64,000 bases of DNA, taken from assembly GCA_961205875.1 (NCBI GenBank), contig OY540818.1:14420761-14484760 (forward strand), given 5' to 3'. Origin of the DNA: Sialis fuliginosa (Eukaryota > Arthropoda > Insecta > Megaloptera > Sialidae). The notes beneath the pieces are model-generated. The model saw only the letters and a program-made list of their open reading frames with translations, did no database searches and had not been told where the DNA came from. Below are positions 23,751 through 35,290 of the stretch, one piece after another. A program made the position numbers and the translations under genes. Position 1 is the first letter of the stretch, and each line of letters opens with the position of its first letter.

Positions 23751-25287
23751 CTAAGCAATTGTTATATTTAGATTATATATTTTCCTTAGTTGTAAATTGA
23801 CTGAAAAGGGTGTAAATAAGTAATTAATACGCATTTAAAATTATTTGAAGTATTTTTTTGTTAAAATATAGGTATTATATTACTGAGATGGTTCAGTCCT
23901 GATAAAACATAAATAAAAATAAACTTTTATCGAAGTAAGTACAAACTTATGAGTCATGAAGAAAAAATGTCTGATATATACGCGAAAATATTTGATGGTA
24001 ATGATATAAATAAACATAAATATGAACTCGGTTCTGTTCGATAATTTTTCATTGTAAGAATTTAACATTAAACCATTATGAAAGAAAACAAAAACTATTC
24101 ACGGGTCAAAAACAATCATCGATGTGTGGGAAGAGCATTAAAAAATAAAATAAATAATAAACGATAGACAAAAAACACGGTGTATAACGTAATCAAGCAT
24201 AACGTCTATTTTGTATTGTATAACATTGGAGCTTTGCGTTTCATCTATGTATGTATGTACCCTATCACGGTGTAGTATAACAAGTAATTTATAAGAAATC
24301 TTAATGCTCTAGGCCAGCTATTGTGAATTATCAAAATTTACCAATTATCTTCAGATAATAATATCACATGCATTTGATGGTGCAATATGGCTGAAAAAAT
24401 ATCTAACATTAAGTCATTTTAACATGATACTATTGTATTATTTATAATTCTTTTCTTGTTATTTTTTTAAATATAGATTTTGTATGAAAATTATTTTATA
24501 TTATTTTGAGCAATTTTTTTTTGTATATTAATGAGTTTTAATTTGTTACATAGTATATAAACGAATAAATAAATAAATTATATACGTTCAGAGTCTTTAA
24601 CGTAATTGCATATGCGTTTATCCAGTCATCGTTGATAATTAATATAGTGAGGAACATTTAATTAAAGCAGTGGTATATCATTTTAATTTAAAACAATAGA
24701 AGAAATACGAAGTAGTTTAATGTAACTATGTATATCATAGAAATAATTATAACAAACAATGTAAATAATAGTACATAATATAATTGTTTGAGTATAAAGA
24801 CATTTTCTATCAGCTTCTCGTTACATTATTGTTTGATACTTATTAAATAATTTCCGTAATAATAGGTCATGCATGTATGTAAGCTTTTCATAATTATCCC
24901 TAAATATTTAAGATATAGTAAAACTTATAGGTATAAATATACATTAGCATTGTTTCTTTACTTTAATATTTGTCACATACCTATTTTAATTTTCATGTTA
25001 TTTTTTAAAATTACTTTTAATATGCTAGTTTTTAGTTCTTGTCACAAAAATTTTTTTAATGAGATTATTACTAATAAAAGACATGATATAGTAGGTACAA
25101 AAATCATTTATTGAATCCTGTATTGAATTGAACAGTAATATTTCTTCCTGACTGATTGGTACGAAATGATTTATTTTTTGTGAAAAAATCACACTATTTT
25201 ATAGTATAATTAACATGGAATTGGTTTTAACAAGGGGAGAATTTGTTATGTCCCAAAAATTTACGTTTAGGGAAGTTCTATTGTATC
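23751..25287. other. AT-rich DNA, no gene recognised
   Basis: No gene, RNA or repeat recognised; the open frames on both strands are short and of low complexity. Confidence 0.35.
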
Positions 25288-25722
25288 TATAAAGGCTTGT
25301 GTCCACGATACAATATCTCGGTCCGAGATCTAGTTCTCATAAAAAGATACTAGAAATCTTACCGTAGAAACGGTCAACTCTGTTAGAAATTTCGGATGAA
25401 AAAAAACGTCCGGTCCCATTTTTTTTGTACAAGTTGCTATGGTCATATCAGTTTGAATCTCTTTAAAGTAATTATTTAAAGTTATCATACAAATAAATAA
25501 TTGTAAAATGGAAGCCAACGTTTATAATTCAATATTTAATATTTGTATAACCTTTACGACGATATTTATTGTACAATAAGTTATAATTTGACTTTATTGT
25601 TTGTTTTCTATCTGAATATTAGTATGTAGTATGTAGCTAAAATTTCGAATCCGAAATCTAATGACAAAAATCCTTTCTGAGATCTCGGACAGAGTTCTTG
25701 TATCGTGAACATAGGCATTAAG
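25288..25722. mobile_element. Foldback element, ends GGCTTGTGTCCACGATACAA
   Basis: The left arm (GTCCACGATACAATATCTCGG then TCCGAGATCT) is matched in reverse by the right arm (AGATCTCGGACAGAGTTC then TTGTATCGTGAAC), about 40 bases with a few mismatches, around a 350-base AT-rich core. Single copy here. The minus-strand frame in the core has no recognisable motif. Confidence 0.7.
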
Positions 25723-25897
25723 TTTGTAATGACGTAAAAAACAAATCTATTTTCTACCTAAAAATTTGATATCTAATAATAGTATTTTTTTTCTGTAAAA
25801 TAGGCAGATATATGTATATCTTATGATCTATTTCTTAAATTTGGACATTTTTTCACGTACTCTCACCAATGCTAGAGCATAATAATATACATAATAA

Positions 25898-26116
25898 CAA
25901 ACATTATTAACAACCCGTTCAGATATTCACAATTATAATATTACAACAAAAAATAAATTCACCGTGCCTAAATTTAGGCTTAACACAGATATAAATTCAA
26001 ATATTGGTTTAATTTACTACAACAAGCTACCAGACAAGTGGAAAAAAAAATCCAAAATATTTAAAAATACTGTAAAAAGTTTCCTTAAAACGGAGGCTTT
26101 TTATAGCGAGAGGTAG
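25898..26116 (+). pseudogene. LINE reverse-transcriptase ORF, C-terminal remnant
   Basis: An open 72-codon stretch, entered through a stop codon and ending in TAG at 26114-26116. It reads as the tail of a non-LTR retrotransposon ORF2. It has the TTRSDIHNYN segment, equivalent to the T-R-x-x-x-x-H-x-Y-x-T-R region found after the RT domain in CR1/Jockey-type LINEs, then IYYNKLPD (family pattern N-x-L-P), a basic KKKSKIFKNTVKSFL helix and a closing EAFYSER. The RT catalytic domain and everything upstream are missing, as expected of 5'-truncated LINE copies. The downstream sequence to about 26220 ends in AATAAATTTTGATTTGATT, a typical LINE tail. Family assignment is from recognition of the pattern, not a search. 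Confidence 0.75.
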
Positions 26117-26220
26117 AATTTTTAAATTACAAATTTTAATTATTTTTATTTTATTTTGTATTAGTTACCATTTTCTTATTGTAATTAGCTACCTTTTTAA
26201 ATAAATTTTGATTTGATTAC
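26117..26220 (+). mobile_element. 3' tail of the same LINE copy
   Basis: AT-rich untranslated tail between the TAG stop and AATAAATTTTGATTTGATT, the short tandem-type terminus common on insect LINEs. Together with the coding remnant it forms one truncated insertion oriented on the + strand. Confidence 0.6.
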
Positions 26221-26509
26221 TTCCACTAAAATTGCAGTTTAGAAGAAATAATACGAATATAAAATATATCTACTCATATTGCACGTAGAAAAGGAATTAA
26301 TTTTTAAAATAATTAATCGTGTCACGAACGTGACCCATCGTGCGTGTAAAAAAAATACATAATCGTGATTTTTTCTTAACCGTGAGTGAGTGAGTGGCCG
26401 TGACAAAAAATATTTTATTCGTGAGTAATAATTACTAACGCGCCAAGCTCTAACCTATAGGTAAAGAAGATACTTGTGTCTTACCGTTTATCCACACATA
26501 CCTACTATA

Positions 26510-26760
26510 GTACACCGTGACGGTACACGTTATCCACAGTCCGTGTAACATATTGCCCAGGCGGCGGCCGCTGCGAGCATCTATAATTAAATATCGCCAA
26601 CCCTGTAATTACGGCCAGTAAATTCTGGATGCGGGGGTCTCTCTGCAGACGTCACGATAGTGCGCCGGCTACCCATGGGCCCGTCCTGCGATGGGCTCGC
26701 AATCATGGGCCCCTCTCTCTCTCTCTCTCTCTCTCACTCGCTTGCCTGGTTTGTGTGTTG
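26510..26760. promoter_or_regulatory. Possible regulatory island with (CT)n microsatellite
   Basis: The most G+C-rich patch of this half of the window (GCCCAGGCGGCGGCCGCTGCG at 26556) followed by two GGGCCC words and a (CT)n run at 26713-26735. GAGA/CT repeats are typical binding sites of GAGA-factor-like proteins at insect regulatory DNA, so an enhancer or promoter-proximal element is plausible. The 88-codon frame across it is not convincing: a third of it is CT-repeat translation. Confidence 0.35.
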
Positions 26761-28064
26761 TTTATCAAAGCCGCTGTTGATTTGTGGCATATTTATTTAT
26801 CTATTTAAATGTGTATGTACGCGTATGAAAATGTTATCAGTAATTTTTAGATTTATTATTTATTGTACAAGTCATTTCTTGAATTTTTTTTTTAATTTGA
26901 CAATGGTTTTTGTAGGTTTATGTTAATTGGTTTTTATTGAATTAAATAAATAAATAATAAATAGTAAAATATTGTACTAAAATTATCAGTTTGTGGTCTT
27001 AGCCCATTAACGAGCGTGATCGTTGATTTTATAACATGTTTTTGAATCTAAATTTTATGTATGTAACAAATTAGTAAATAGATCAAAGGTGAGTTTCTTT
27101 ATGTTTTTGGGTATGCTGAAACTGAATCCGGGCTCAGAATTAAAAAAAATTGACAACAAAATTAAATATGGCGGTTTATAAATTTTTTTCAGACATAAAA
27201 CGCGCAGAAATCTGGAATGTTCTTCAACCATCGGAGCATAAAATTATTGAAGTTTAACAGGAAATTTTTTGCCATTACATATTAAAAACGACAAAAATTT
27301 AATTTTGTTTGCTATTTTACAATTTTTTTGTTTGCTTATTCATAATAACTATTATAAATGAAGGTGTACATATAAAACGCACGAAACTACCCTTTTTTCT
27401 ATTTTGAATTCACATGATACAAGGATACGAAATTATTATATCTTTGTCCTGTTAATTTTAAGAATCTTTTAGGCAGGAGACCATGAAAATTATCAAAAAA
27501 AAAAAAATACATAATGACCGACGAAAGTACTAACGATTAACGTTGATAAAAATGGAAAATTGGGACTTCCTAAGAAAAAATATATTATATATTGATTTTT
27601 AGTGTTTTAAAATATTCATATAATGCTGTAATGTATATATTTATCAAAATTTTTATATTATAATGAATATTAAAATGTTCGCTATTTCTTAATGAATTAT
27701 TATATCTATATGTATAGGTATATATAAAACGTTGCATTCTTATGTTTTATATTACTTATGTATTTATCAAAATACTATATGTGCATTACTAATTGTCATA
27801 TAATCAAAATATAAAAAAATGTAACTATGTACTTACAATACAAGTATGTGTAAATGTAGCTCTATTATATACATGTACAGACAATCGATAATCGGTTTTA
27901 TTTGCACAATAGTAATAAATACCTTCTATCGTTAAAGCAGAACGTTGTAATTTTGAGCATCATAAAAAAGTGATAATGTATTGAAATATCTCACAGCAAA
28001 CATACCAATTGTAGTTTAAATGTGAATATGCAAGATTTATTCTAATATACACACGATGTTTTTA
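26761..28064. other. AT-rich DNA, no gene recognised
   Basis: No gene, RNA or repeat recognised. Confidence 0.35.
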
Positions 28065-28165
28065 TTTTTTTTATAGATACATGAAATGTATACACTATAC
28101 ATACAATAATGTAAGTATGATAATTACGAAAAAAAACTCAAACTCGAGATTTTAACGGAATAACA
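28065..28165. repeat. Dispersed repeat fragment, shared with 15600-15690
   Basis: ACATGAAATGTATACACTAT ... CTCAAACTCGAGATTTTAAC follows the same order and spacing as the copy near 15603-15675. A decayed repeat of unknown parent. Confidence 0.55.
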
Positions 28166-29067
28166 TATTTTGAGGGGTTTCAAATCACGTACGACCATTA
28201 TCCAATGATGTATGTCAGTCGGTCTGTGAACGCTCTATAACTAAAAGGTGAAACTTACATACATGGAATTAAGTTAAGGTCTTTTTGGTATACGTATAGA
28301 ATATTATTAAACCGGAAACGAATATTTACTCTTGGAAATTTTTTTATTCACAACAATGTTGTAGAGAATATTATTATCAATTATTTATTTTGTAGCCATT
28401 TTTTGGTATAACTACGCTATACGAATAAATAATTTTTTTGCCATATTATTAGTTAGATGGAAATACTGTACTCCAAGTTAACTGCTTCTATCCATTGAAA
28501 TGAACTTGTCAAGAGCCAATCTCGTCAGCTAATGCTGTTTTCAAAAAATGAACGTGTGATTTATTGTTGATACTTATTGGACGTACAAATAGTACAAATG
28601 TTACACGTTCCTTATGTGAGACTGGCTCGTGACAAGTTCGTTTAAATGGCTAGAGGAAGATTTTTAGCAGCAAATTTACCTGCATATAAATTCTACTATT
28701 TTATCTTCATGTTTTGTCCTTTTTGAAACATTTTGTATAAGTATAGTACAATTATGCAAAAGATACCTACATATTTGTAAAATAGCGCATGTACTCATAT
28801 TACAAATGATAACTCTACTAGTAACTAGAATCAACCCATACTGTAAGAATAGTTTGTGAGCCAATAATAATCGATACAATCGTTATGTATGATTACATAC
28901 ATGTCAAGTGTGCTATGACCGTGGTATTAAGATGTATAATCGGGTGATACATGGCACATTGCCGTTGTTGATGTATCAATGTTATTTGCATGGTCTATGA
29001 TGTCTTCATTCAGTGGCGGAGCGTTAATTAATATTTTTTTTATTTTATCTTTCTCTTATATATTTAA
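28166..29067. other. AT-rich DNA, one hAT-like terminus
   Basis: No gene recognised. CAGTGGCGGAGCGT at 29011-29024 has the form of a hAT-type left end and resembles CAGTGGCGAAGCGT at 54074; no right partner was identified for either. Confidence 0.35.
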
Positions 29068-29512
29068 TCACGCATATAGCGTTTCATCTTGTCGTGTCGA
29101 TTGTAAAATCTGTCGAGCTCATTCCAATTCACTAGTCTCGTTGAAGAAGTTTCACTTCAATAATTTAAAGGGATGTGCATTTTATGGCCAATCCATGTTA
29201 TTTTATGCAGAGTAAATATAAATGTAGTGTCTGAGATCGTTAAAATTATTGTTATTCTTCCAAACTGAATTTCGAGATAAATGTATCTTTCTAATATATA
29301 TTTACTCATCTCTATCTCACGCATAACCGACGTAAAGTGACTTATAAACATGCGCTATTTATTACATCTACTCACGCATATTCCACACTCTCGTTAGCGT
29401 TTCATCTTTAAAATCTGTCGATTGTAAAATCTCATTCCGATTCACTAGTCAGGCTAAAGAAGTTTTACTTCAATAATTTAAAGAGGTGTGCATTTTATGG
29501 CAAAGACATGTC
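29068..29512. repeat. Diverged tandem duplication (about 304-bp period)
   Basis: 29068-29199 and 29372-29512 share the phrases TCACGCATAT, GCGTTTCATCTT, GATTGTAAAATCT, TTCACTAGTC, ACTTCAATAATTTAAAG and TGTGCATTTTATGG in the same order. CTGAATTTCGAG follows each copy, but at different distances, so the second copy has lost about 70 bases. It lies directly beyond the stop codon of the minus-strand LINE remnant at 29540 and may be part of that element's 3' region. Confidence 0.75.
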
Positions 29513-29539
29513 TGAATTTCGAGTGAGTAGATATTATAG

Positions 29540-29740
29540 TTATTTGACAAAGTCCTTTGTGGAATAGAAACATTCACCAATTAAGTAGTTCTTATAAGCT
29601 TTTTTAAAAGTGTGAAGGTTCAATTTAGTTAAATATTTTGGAATCGAGTTATAAATTTTCATTAACTGATTAACAGCGTCCTTGTGTATTATATGAAAGG
29701 AGTTTGTAGGAAATATATATATAGTATTACCCTCTGGATT
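29540..29740 (-). pseudogene. LINE ORF2 C-terminal remnant, minus strand
   Basis: Read on the minus strand, the frame that ends in TAA at 29542-29540 contains NTIYIFPTNSF, then NQLMKIYNSIPKYL, then HTFKKAYKNYLIGECFYS and STKDFVK. This is the usual end of CR1/Jockey-like LINE ORF2 proteins: a K-x-Y/W-N-x-x-P block, a basic F-K helix and a final Y-S-x-x-E/D-F. Only about 65 codons survive before stop codons upstream. Oriented opposite to the LINE tail at 25898, and related to it in pattern but not in sequence, so it is a different family or an older copy. Confidence 0.65.
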
Positions 29741-29764
29741 TTTTTATAATGGTGTGTTTGTATA

Positions 29765-30091
29765 TTAAACCCTCACGATTTTTGACGGGATACCACCACT
29801 GTTTGTGAGCAATGATGCATGTAAGCGACTCTGTTTGACTGTACACATTACATCTGATAGTGCGTCGTTGTTGTAGTTCCCGATACTCGAACTGGTTTTA
29901 CATGTTGAAATAATCAGTTTAACAGCGTGCCGTGTACAGAAAATCCGTTCTACAGGACCGGATTTTTCGTTAATGGATACGTGTACAGTTGGGAGTTTTC
30001 GATCAATTTGTATGTAATTTGTTTTACAAGAAAACACTGCCTTCGACGTGCAAGATTCGGTGATTGGAATGTATAAGAAATTGTTATACAC
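29765..30091 (-). other. Unassigned open frame, 108 codons
   Basis: A minus-strand frame in a locally less A+T-rich block, immediately 5' of the LINE remnant in the same orientation. The peptide is Ser/Thr/Cys-rich with no recognised motif, signal peptide or membrane segment. It does not look like reverse transcriptase. It could be a decayed part of the same insertion or chance; the former is favoured slightly by position and orientation. Confidence 0.2.
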
Positions 30092-30319
30092 TAAATTTGA
30101 TTTTGATATTAATATTTACAATCGAAATTACTTTAAAACAAAGTTCAAGTTTATTTTATATAATTAACATATAAAATAGCATTAAATACTTATCACAGTC
30201 TGTATGACATTTTTAAAATTTAGAATATTTCGCTGTTTACGTTTAGAATTGTAGATAAATATATATATTATACAATCATACTCAAAAGTTAGGTCATTTA
30301 CGGTCCTAGACGTATACTG

Positions 30320-30548
30320 TAAGGGTCGATCCAGACTATTGAGCCGCTCTCGGGCCGGTCTCGGTACAATCCATGCCAGGTTCGATTACATTCTAGTAAA
30401 ATATTATTTGCACTATGCTGTAACAGAGCAGATTGGACCGGTACTTGACCGATACCTATTTATAAATGATTTCATTGCTTATTGTTTATTTATATTTGAT
30501 TGAAGTGAGATCGGACCGAGACCGACTTGATTGTCTGGATCGACCCTA
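30320..30548. mobile_element. Short inverted-repeat element, family GGGTCGATCCAG (copy 2)
   Basis: Left end TAAGGGTCGATCCAGACTA and right end GTCTGGATCGACCCTA are near-perfect inverted repeats, and both match the copy at 329-515. Inner inverted words GGCCGGTCTCGG and CCGAGACCGA also pair. 229 bases, non-coding, TA at both ends. Confidence 0.85.
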
Positions 30549-31970
30549 ACTCTATTTTTGTATGTAGAAAGCCGATCAAGTCAGCGTAGTTACATTGATG
30601 AATTTTGTAAATTGAAATTGTATGTTAATGCGAAATGATGTAAGTCGAAGAGTTGCAGAATCTGTATTTTAAATAATTATTTTATCTTTTTATTGATACA
30701 TAGGTATATATTCAAATGAAAATTAATAGTTCTAGCGTCTCTCTGCCATTGCCTTCTAACTGTCGTACTGTTTTGCATAATAACTTGAGATTTGGAAAAA
30801 TATATTAAATGGTGGATCAATAATTAATAAACCTGGGTTATAAAAATTATATTAAAAGTTTTTAGTGCTTTAGGGGCAAATGGTTTTCCAAAAGTGTGGT
30901 ATTAAATGAAAGCTGAAAATTCAAGGAATTTAAATATGTAAACGTTTAATTATTTTTAAAATCGTTATTTAACTAGTAAAAAAAAACAACGTCAAAATAT
31001 TTTTGCTCATTATCTCCGAATATTAATATTACATTTTTCATCACTCACCGCACTTATACGTATGATTTTAAAAATAATTTATAGTTATTTTAAAATTCCT
31101 AAATGCATTTACATAGCCACCTTTTCTATAGTATTTAAAACACTATCAATAAGGTATTTGATACTATTAATTTAAAATTGTAATTTTTAGTCTATTTGTC
31201 ACGTGATCACAAATGCGTCTAGCAGAAGCATATTAAATAACATATTATTCACAAATATTATTCAAAAATATATAATATAGCATAGATGAAAACGAAAAGG
31301 AATGTCTTTATTAAAAGCACCAGTGTATAAGAATTTAATATAATTAAGTAGTATTTATTTCATATTGAATATGAATTAAGACGAGCCGCCACTGTATTAC
31401 AAAGCTCGGAACCTTGTCTATGACTCCAGGTTATAGGTTAATGTCCAGCAATTTTTCGTATTAATATCTTATAAGTTTTTGCTTTGTCGCTATTAATTTT
31501 AATGATACTTTTCGATTTACAAGTAATATAGCTTAGATAATTTTCTTGTTTATAATTTTTTAGATTCTAATGAAATATAAGATTTAATAGCCAATCGATA
31601 AATGTAAGAGAAATATTTTGATTGGCTTTTTAATCTACGGGATTTATTAATTTTCTTTTTTATTTTATATGGACTTGGTATATAAAATTTAACAGATGTT
31701 CATATGCAGGCAATTATTTCTGCTATTTTATCTGTGTTCAAACGATTTTCGGTTTACTTTTTAATATTTTAGTAATTTAAAAATAATTACTATTACTTAC
31801 AAAAATGCACGTTTGAATTCAGTAATTAATTTGTATGTTAAATTTTAATTTTTATGATGCATATTATAACTTCTGCAAATATTTAAATCGTGATTAAAAT
31901 TTCATATAAAGTGTAAATAACTTTTTTTTACAAATTATATTAACTTAATTACTATTTTATGTAGTTCTAT
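30549..31970. other. AT-rich DNA, no gene recognised
   Basis: No gene, RNA or repeat recognised. Confidence 0.35.
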
Positions 31971-32002
31971 TACTAATGATTTTTCTTTTGTTTCAGGTGA
32001 GT
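31971..32002 (+). other. Candidate recursive-splice (ratchet) site
   Basis: A complete 3' splice site runs straight into a complete 5' splice site with no exon between. It has a TACTAAT branch-type word (31971-31977), an almost pure pyrimidine tract (31979-31994), CAG (31994-31996) and then GTGAGT (31997-32002). Branch-to-AG spacing is about 20 bases, which is normal. This is the layout described for zero-nucleotide exons that remove very long insect introns stepwise, mostly in developmental genes. If used, it implies a + strand transcript starting upstream of here and continuing past it. That fits the + strand first exons downstream, though those exons themselves start later. Confidence 0.55.
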
Positions 32003-32152
32003 ATCATTTACAAGTACTACATTTACAAGTATATTATTATGAAGAAATATAACATGTAAATAAAGGTAAAATACATGTTGGGTAGTACAATAAATATAAT
32101 TTTATTATTTATCAAAAATTCAAAGAGAACTGTCGTATAAGTTTGATATCCC

Positions 32153-32205
32153 CTATGAAAGTGTTTGTAAGGTAGCAAATTTTATTAGCTGGGCTGTGAT
32201 ACCTG
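32153..32205. repeat. Dispersed repeat fragment, shared with 11722-11775
   Basis: TGAAAGTGTTTGTAAGGTAG and following AGCAAATTTTATTAGC match the earlier copy in order and spacing. Confidence 0.5.
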
Positions 32206-33944
32206 ACATAATTGTTCATAAGTTATTACTTATAAAACATTATTTATTTTTTCTTAAATATAAATAAATACACATGTATTCATTATTAATTATTAAATTA
32301 GTTAATTACAATTTTTAATTAATACTAATTATTTCGATTTTAAACTACCTATAACTATATATGTGGGTTTTTTTAAAATTAGATTAGAAATATAATATTA
32401 TCTAGATTCTAGACGACAAAATTAAAAATATTTTTAATAAATGATACGATATAATATAGAAACATAGTAAAGTGAAATATTTGGGATACAACAGACTGCA
32501 TGGAAACTAAATATCCTTAGGACACAATTTTACAAGAATGTTAAAGATATATTATAGATAATTGTTGTAAAGGATTATAGCTGTTAGAAATTTAACATAG
32601 TTCACATGTTTTTATAATTGCCGGTTGAGTTGATTAATTCGACAATCTGTTTGTTTCGACCAACTATATCTGGTAATTGTTATAATTGCAGGGTTTGTAA
32701 TTAACTTGGAATGCAAGTCATATTTTATCTGTGTGTATCTTTCATGAAATATTATACTGTGTTTAAAGATACTTTACAAGTGAAAGTTTTAAAACAAATT
32801 TAATATATTTTTATAGTTTTGATTCGTGAGTTGTATTTGTGATATTAATATGATAGTAAATGCCAACAAATGGACGATTTAGTTTTATTATTATTAGAAT
32901 TTAATACGGAAGTTAGTTACATCTATACTCAAGAAATAATGTTTGTATGTCTGTGCATAGGCACCGAATCCGAGGGGGGAGGATAACCCTCACTTTCCTT
33001 CTCTAGTTTCTATTAAATTCAATAAAAAAATACACTCATCAACAAAATAAAAGGAATTTCTTTTTATATTCAAATAGCTGTAAATTTGGTAAAAAAGTTT
33101 TCTTTAAAATTTTTATTTTAATGTACCTACTTGTTAAAAAGTTACAGACCAATAAAAGGTATGCCGAAAAATTTAAAATATTTTTACAAATTTTGGCAGC
33201 ATGTTCCGAGTGTTCACCGAATTACTGAAATTTTCAGCTAAATCCGTCGATTTTGAATATTGCATAATTTTTCAGGATTTGATGCAACTGTATCAAGTTA
33301 TTTTGTGAAATCTCATAACGTTCTGACTCAAAAGAGCTTAGCAGTGAATAAATTAGTTGAGCAAGAAAAAAACTGTAGCGCGCAAACCATTTTACTAAAC
33401 TAAAAAAAAAGTTAAAATAAAGTAATCACAACGATTGCATTTGATAGCATTCTAATTACTAAAGTAATTACTTCCGTTTAATTAATATATTGTAGTGTGC
33501 ATTTGCTCGACCGCTTAAAAACTATTACGATTGATATCTAAACTATTTTAAAGGGCCAGACTCGATAAACCTTCCCTGTATACTTTTCCATATCTGGACT
33601 TAAAACAACAAAACACGTTATATTATAAATAGGTATAGAATTTTGGTTAGTTTCTGCACCAGAATGAGTAAAAAACTATTTGGAAACATTTTTTTAATTT
33701 ATATATACTGAATCATCTTGATTCTGTCACGGTATACACAAATAATTATAGAGTATGCATACCCCTAAGTTTACGAAAACTGAGAAGTATGTTCCGAAGG
33801 AAAAATAATTTTTTTTGGGAAAATAAATATAAAGTTGTTTTATAATATTTATGGTGTGTTTCATTTTTTTATTACATTTACAAACAAAAATGAATGATAA
33901 ATTAGTAGGTACCTTTATAATAATACTTCTACATATACATATGT
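32206..33944. other. AT-rich DNA, weak repeat traces, no gene recognised
   Basis: CATAGGCACCGAATCCGAGG at 32956 resembles the terminus of a hAT-like element, and the phrase ACTCATCAACAAAATAAAAG at 33036 looks like a repeat end, but no partners were found. No coding sequence recognised. Confidence 0.3.
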
Positions 33945-34323
33945 ATATATTATAAAGCGCAACGTCACTCTGTCTATCTGTCTGTACGTTAGTGCGCGAA
34001 TCACTTGATAACCACTTATTCGATTTACGTGTTTTTTAAAATTCATAGATATGTTCTTTGCCCAGGTTTTAGTATATAGTATTTAATAGTATTTATATAG
34101 TTTTAGTATTTAGTATTTAGTATATATAGTAAATCAAGTCGGAAAAAAGTTTGCTGCCAGCATGCTCTTTTGCAGTACGCTACCAAAACCGTTAAATATT
34201 AAACAAATAATGTAGTAAAGAACTGTGTAGAATAAAAAGATCTAAAATAATTCAACTTATGTTTTTCAAAAATTCTAAACAATAATTTCGTAGTCGACAC
34301 GAGTGAAGCCGCGGGTACAGTTA
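33945..34323 (+). mobile_element. Helitron/SINE-like non-autonomous repeat
   Basis: It starts TATATATTATAAAGCGCAAC followed by a CTGTCTATCTGTCTGTACG run and ends with GACACGAGTGAAGCCGCGGG then TACAG. This combination of a TCTGTCTG-rich head and a GAAGCCGCGGG tail is common in insect non-autonomous repeats usually assigned to Helitrons. The middle carries a low-complexity TAGTATTTAGTAT run (34068-34133). Assignment is by resemblance only. Confidence 0.5.
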
Positions 34324-34639
34324 AAATATATTTAATAATAAGTATTATACCATTTCTTTCAATCTCATATATTGGGTACTTTGACGTTTAACTGCTTCAT
34401 TGAAACATTAATTTTTAATTGGTAGAATATTGAAAAAAATATTGAAAATTGCAATAAAAAATAATTCGTTTTGGAATTTTTTACCCCCCTTATCACGAAA
34501 TACAGAATAATGAAAATCAAAGTGCTTATATAATAAACAATTACCGCGTAAATAATTTAAAAATAAACACGCCCATTTCAAATCAATTAAACAATTTAAG
34601 TTTTATAAAAATTCGTAGAACTATTCATGACAGGTAGAG

Positions 34640-34860
34640 TGAAACGTATTCCACAATGCACGTCAGGTGAACGAGCCGCAGTCAGCAAAAACCTTGATTA
34701 GATAAATAATAACAGGCTGCATTCTGCTTCTGGAGGGGAGCGGTGTATAATCAATGATCAGTTAAACTAATAATTACAGTCAGTGCTCGAAGCGACCGAT
34801 TAAAACACGTACAATTGTGTGCTCTTCTTCATAATCCACATCGACCATCGTTTTGCACGG
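34640..34860. promoter_or_regulatory. Possible regulatory island
   Basis: A high-complexity, less A+T-rich block (GCACGTCAGGTGAACGAGCC, CTTCTGGAGGGGAGCGG, GATCAGTTAAACTAATAATT) between AT-rich flanks, about 2.7 kb downstream of the ratchet-like site. No coding frame. Enhancer role is inference. Confidence 0.3.
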
Positions 34861-35201
34861 AGGACGTATCGTATACTACTTATATGATTGGAAAAGTTTA
34901 AAAAAATGCACAAATTATTATATAACCATAAATTTTGATTGATTTATTGATACCCTTTACTTTTATTTACACTATATATAAATACTTTTTTATTTTGATT
35001 TCGAGGTTTTTAGGTCATATATAAAATAAAATAGTTATATGAGATATAATATTATTTATTTTGATAAACATTTCGCCTTGTTGAAGACTTCATCAGTATT
35101 TGTCAGATATTTAGGTGTGTTTATTAAATACAAAGTCTTAACGATAACCGATATTCATATAATTGAAAGTGTTTTATTCATAAAAAAATCCTATACAGTT
35201 C

Positions 35202-35243
35202 AATATCTCAGCGTGGTGCGATCCTACAAAATCAAACTTTAAA
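35202..35243. repeat. Solitary fragment of the 184-bp satellite
   Basis: ATATCTCAGCGTGGTGCGATC differs by one base from the same phrase in the first unit of the tandem array at 62335-64000, and is followed by a homopolymer run as in the array (A here, T there). It is about 27 kb away from the array, outside any tandem context. Confidence 0.5.
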
Positions 35244-35290
35244 AAAAAAAAAATTACATTTTTTTAAATTAAATTAAATTAGCTTTAAGA

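Noticed and set aside
26660-26926. 88-codon + strand frame
   Set aside because: Contains the translation of the (CT)n microsatellite as Ser-Leu repeats and low-complexity Phe runs; no gene evidence.
30370-30395. AGGTTCGATTAC, similar to a tRNA B box
   Set aside because: It lies inside an inverted-repeat element; no A box, acceptor stem or anticodon arm can be drawn around it.
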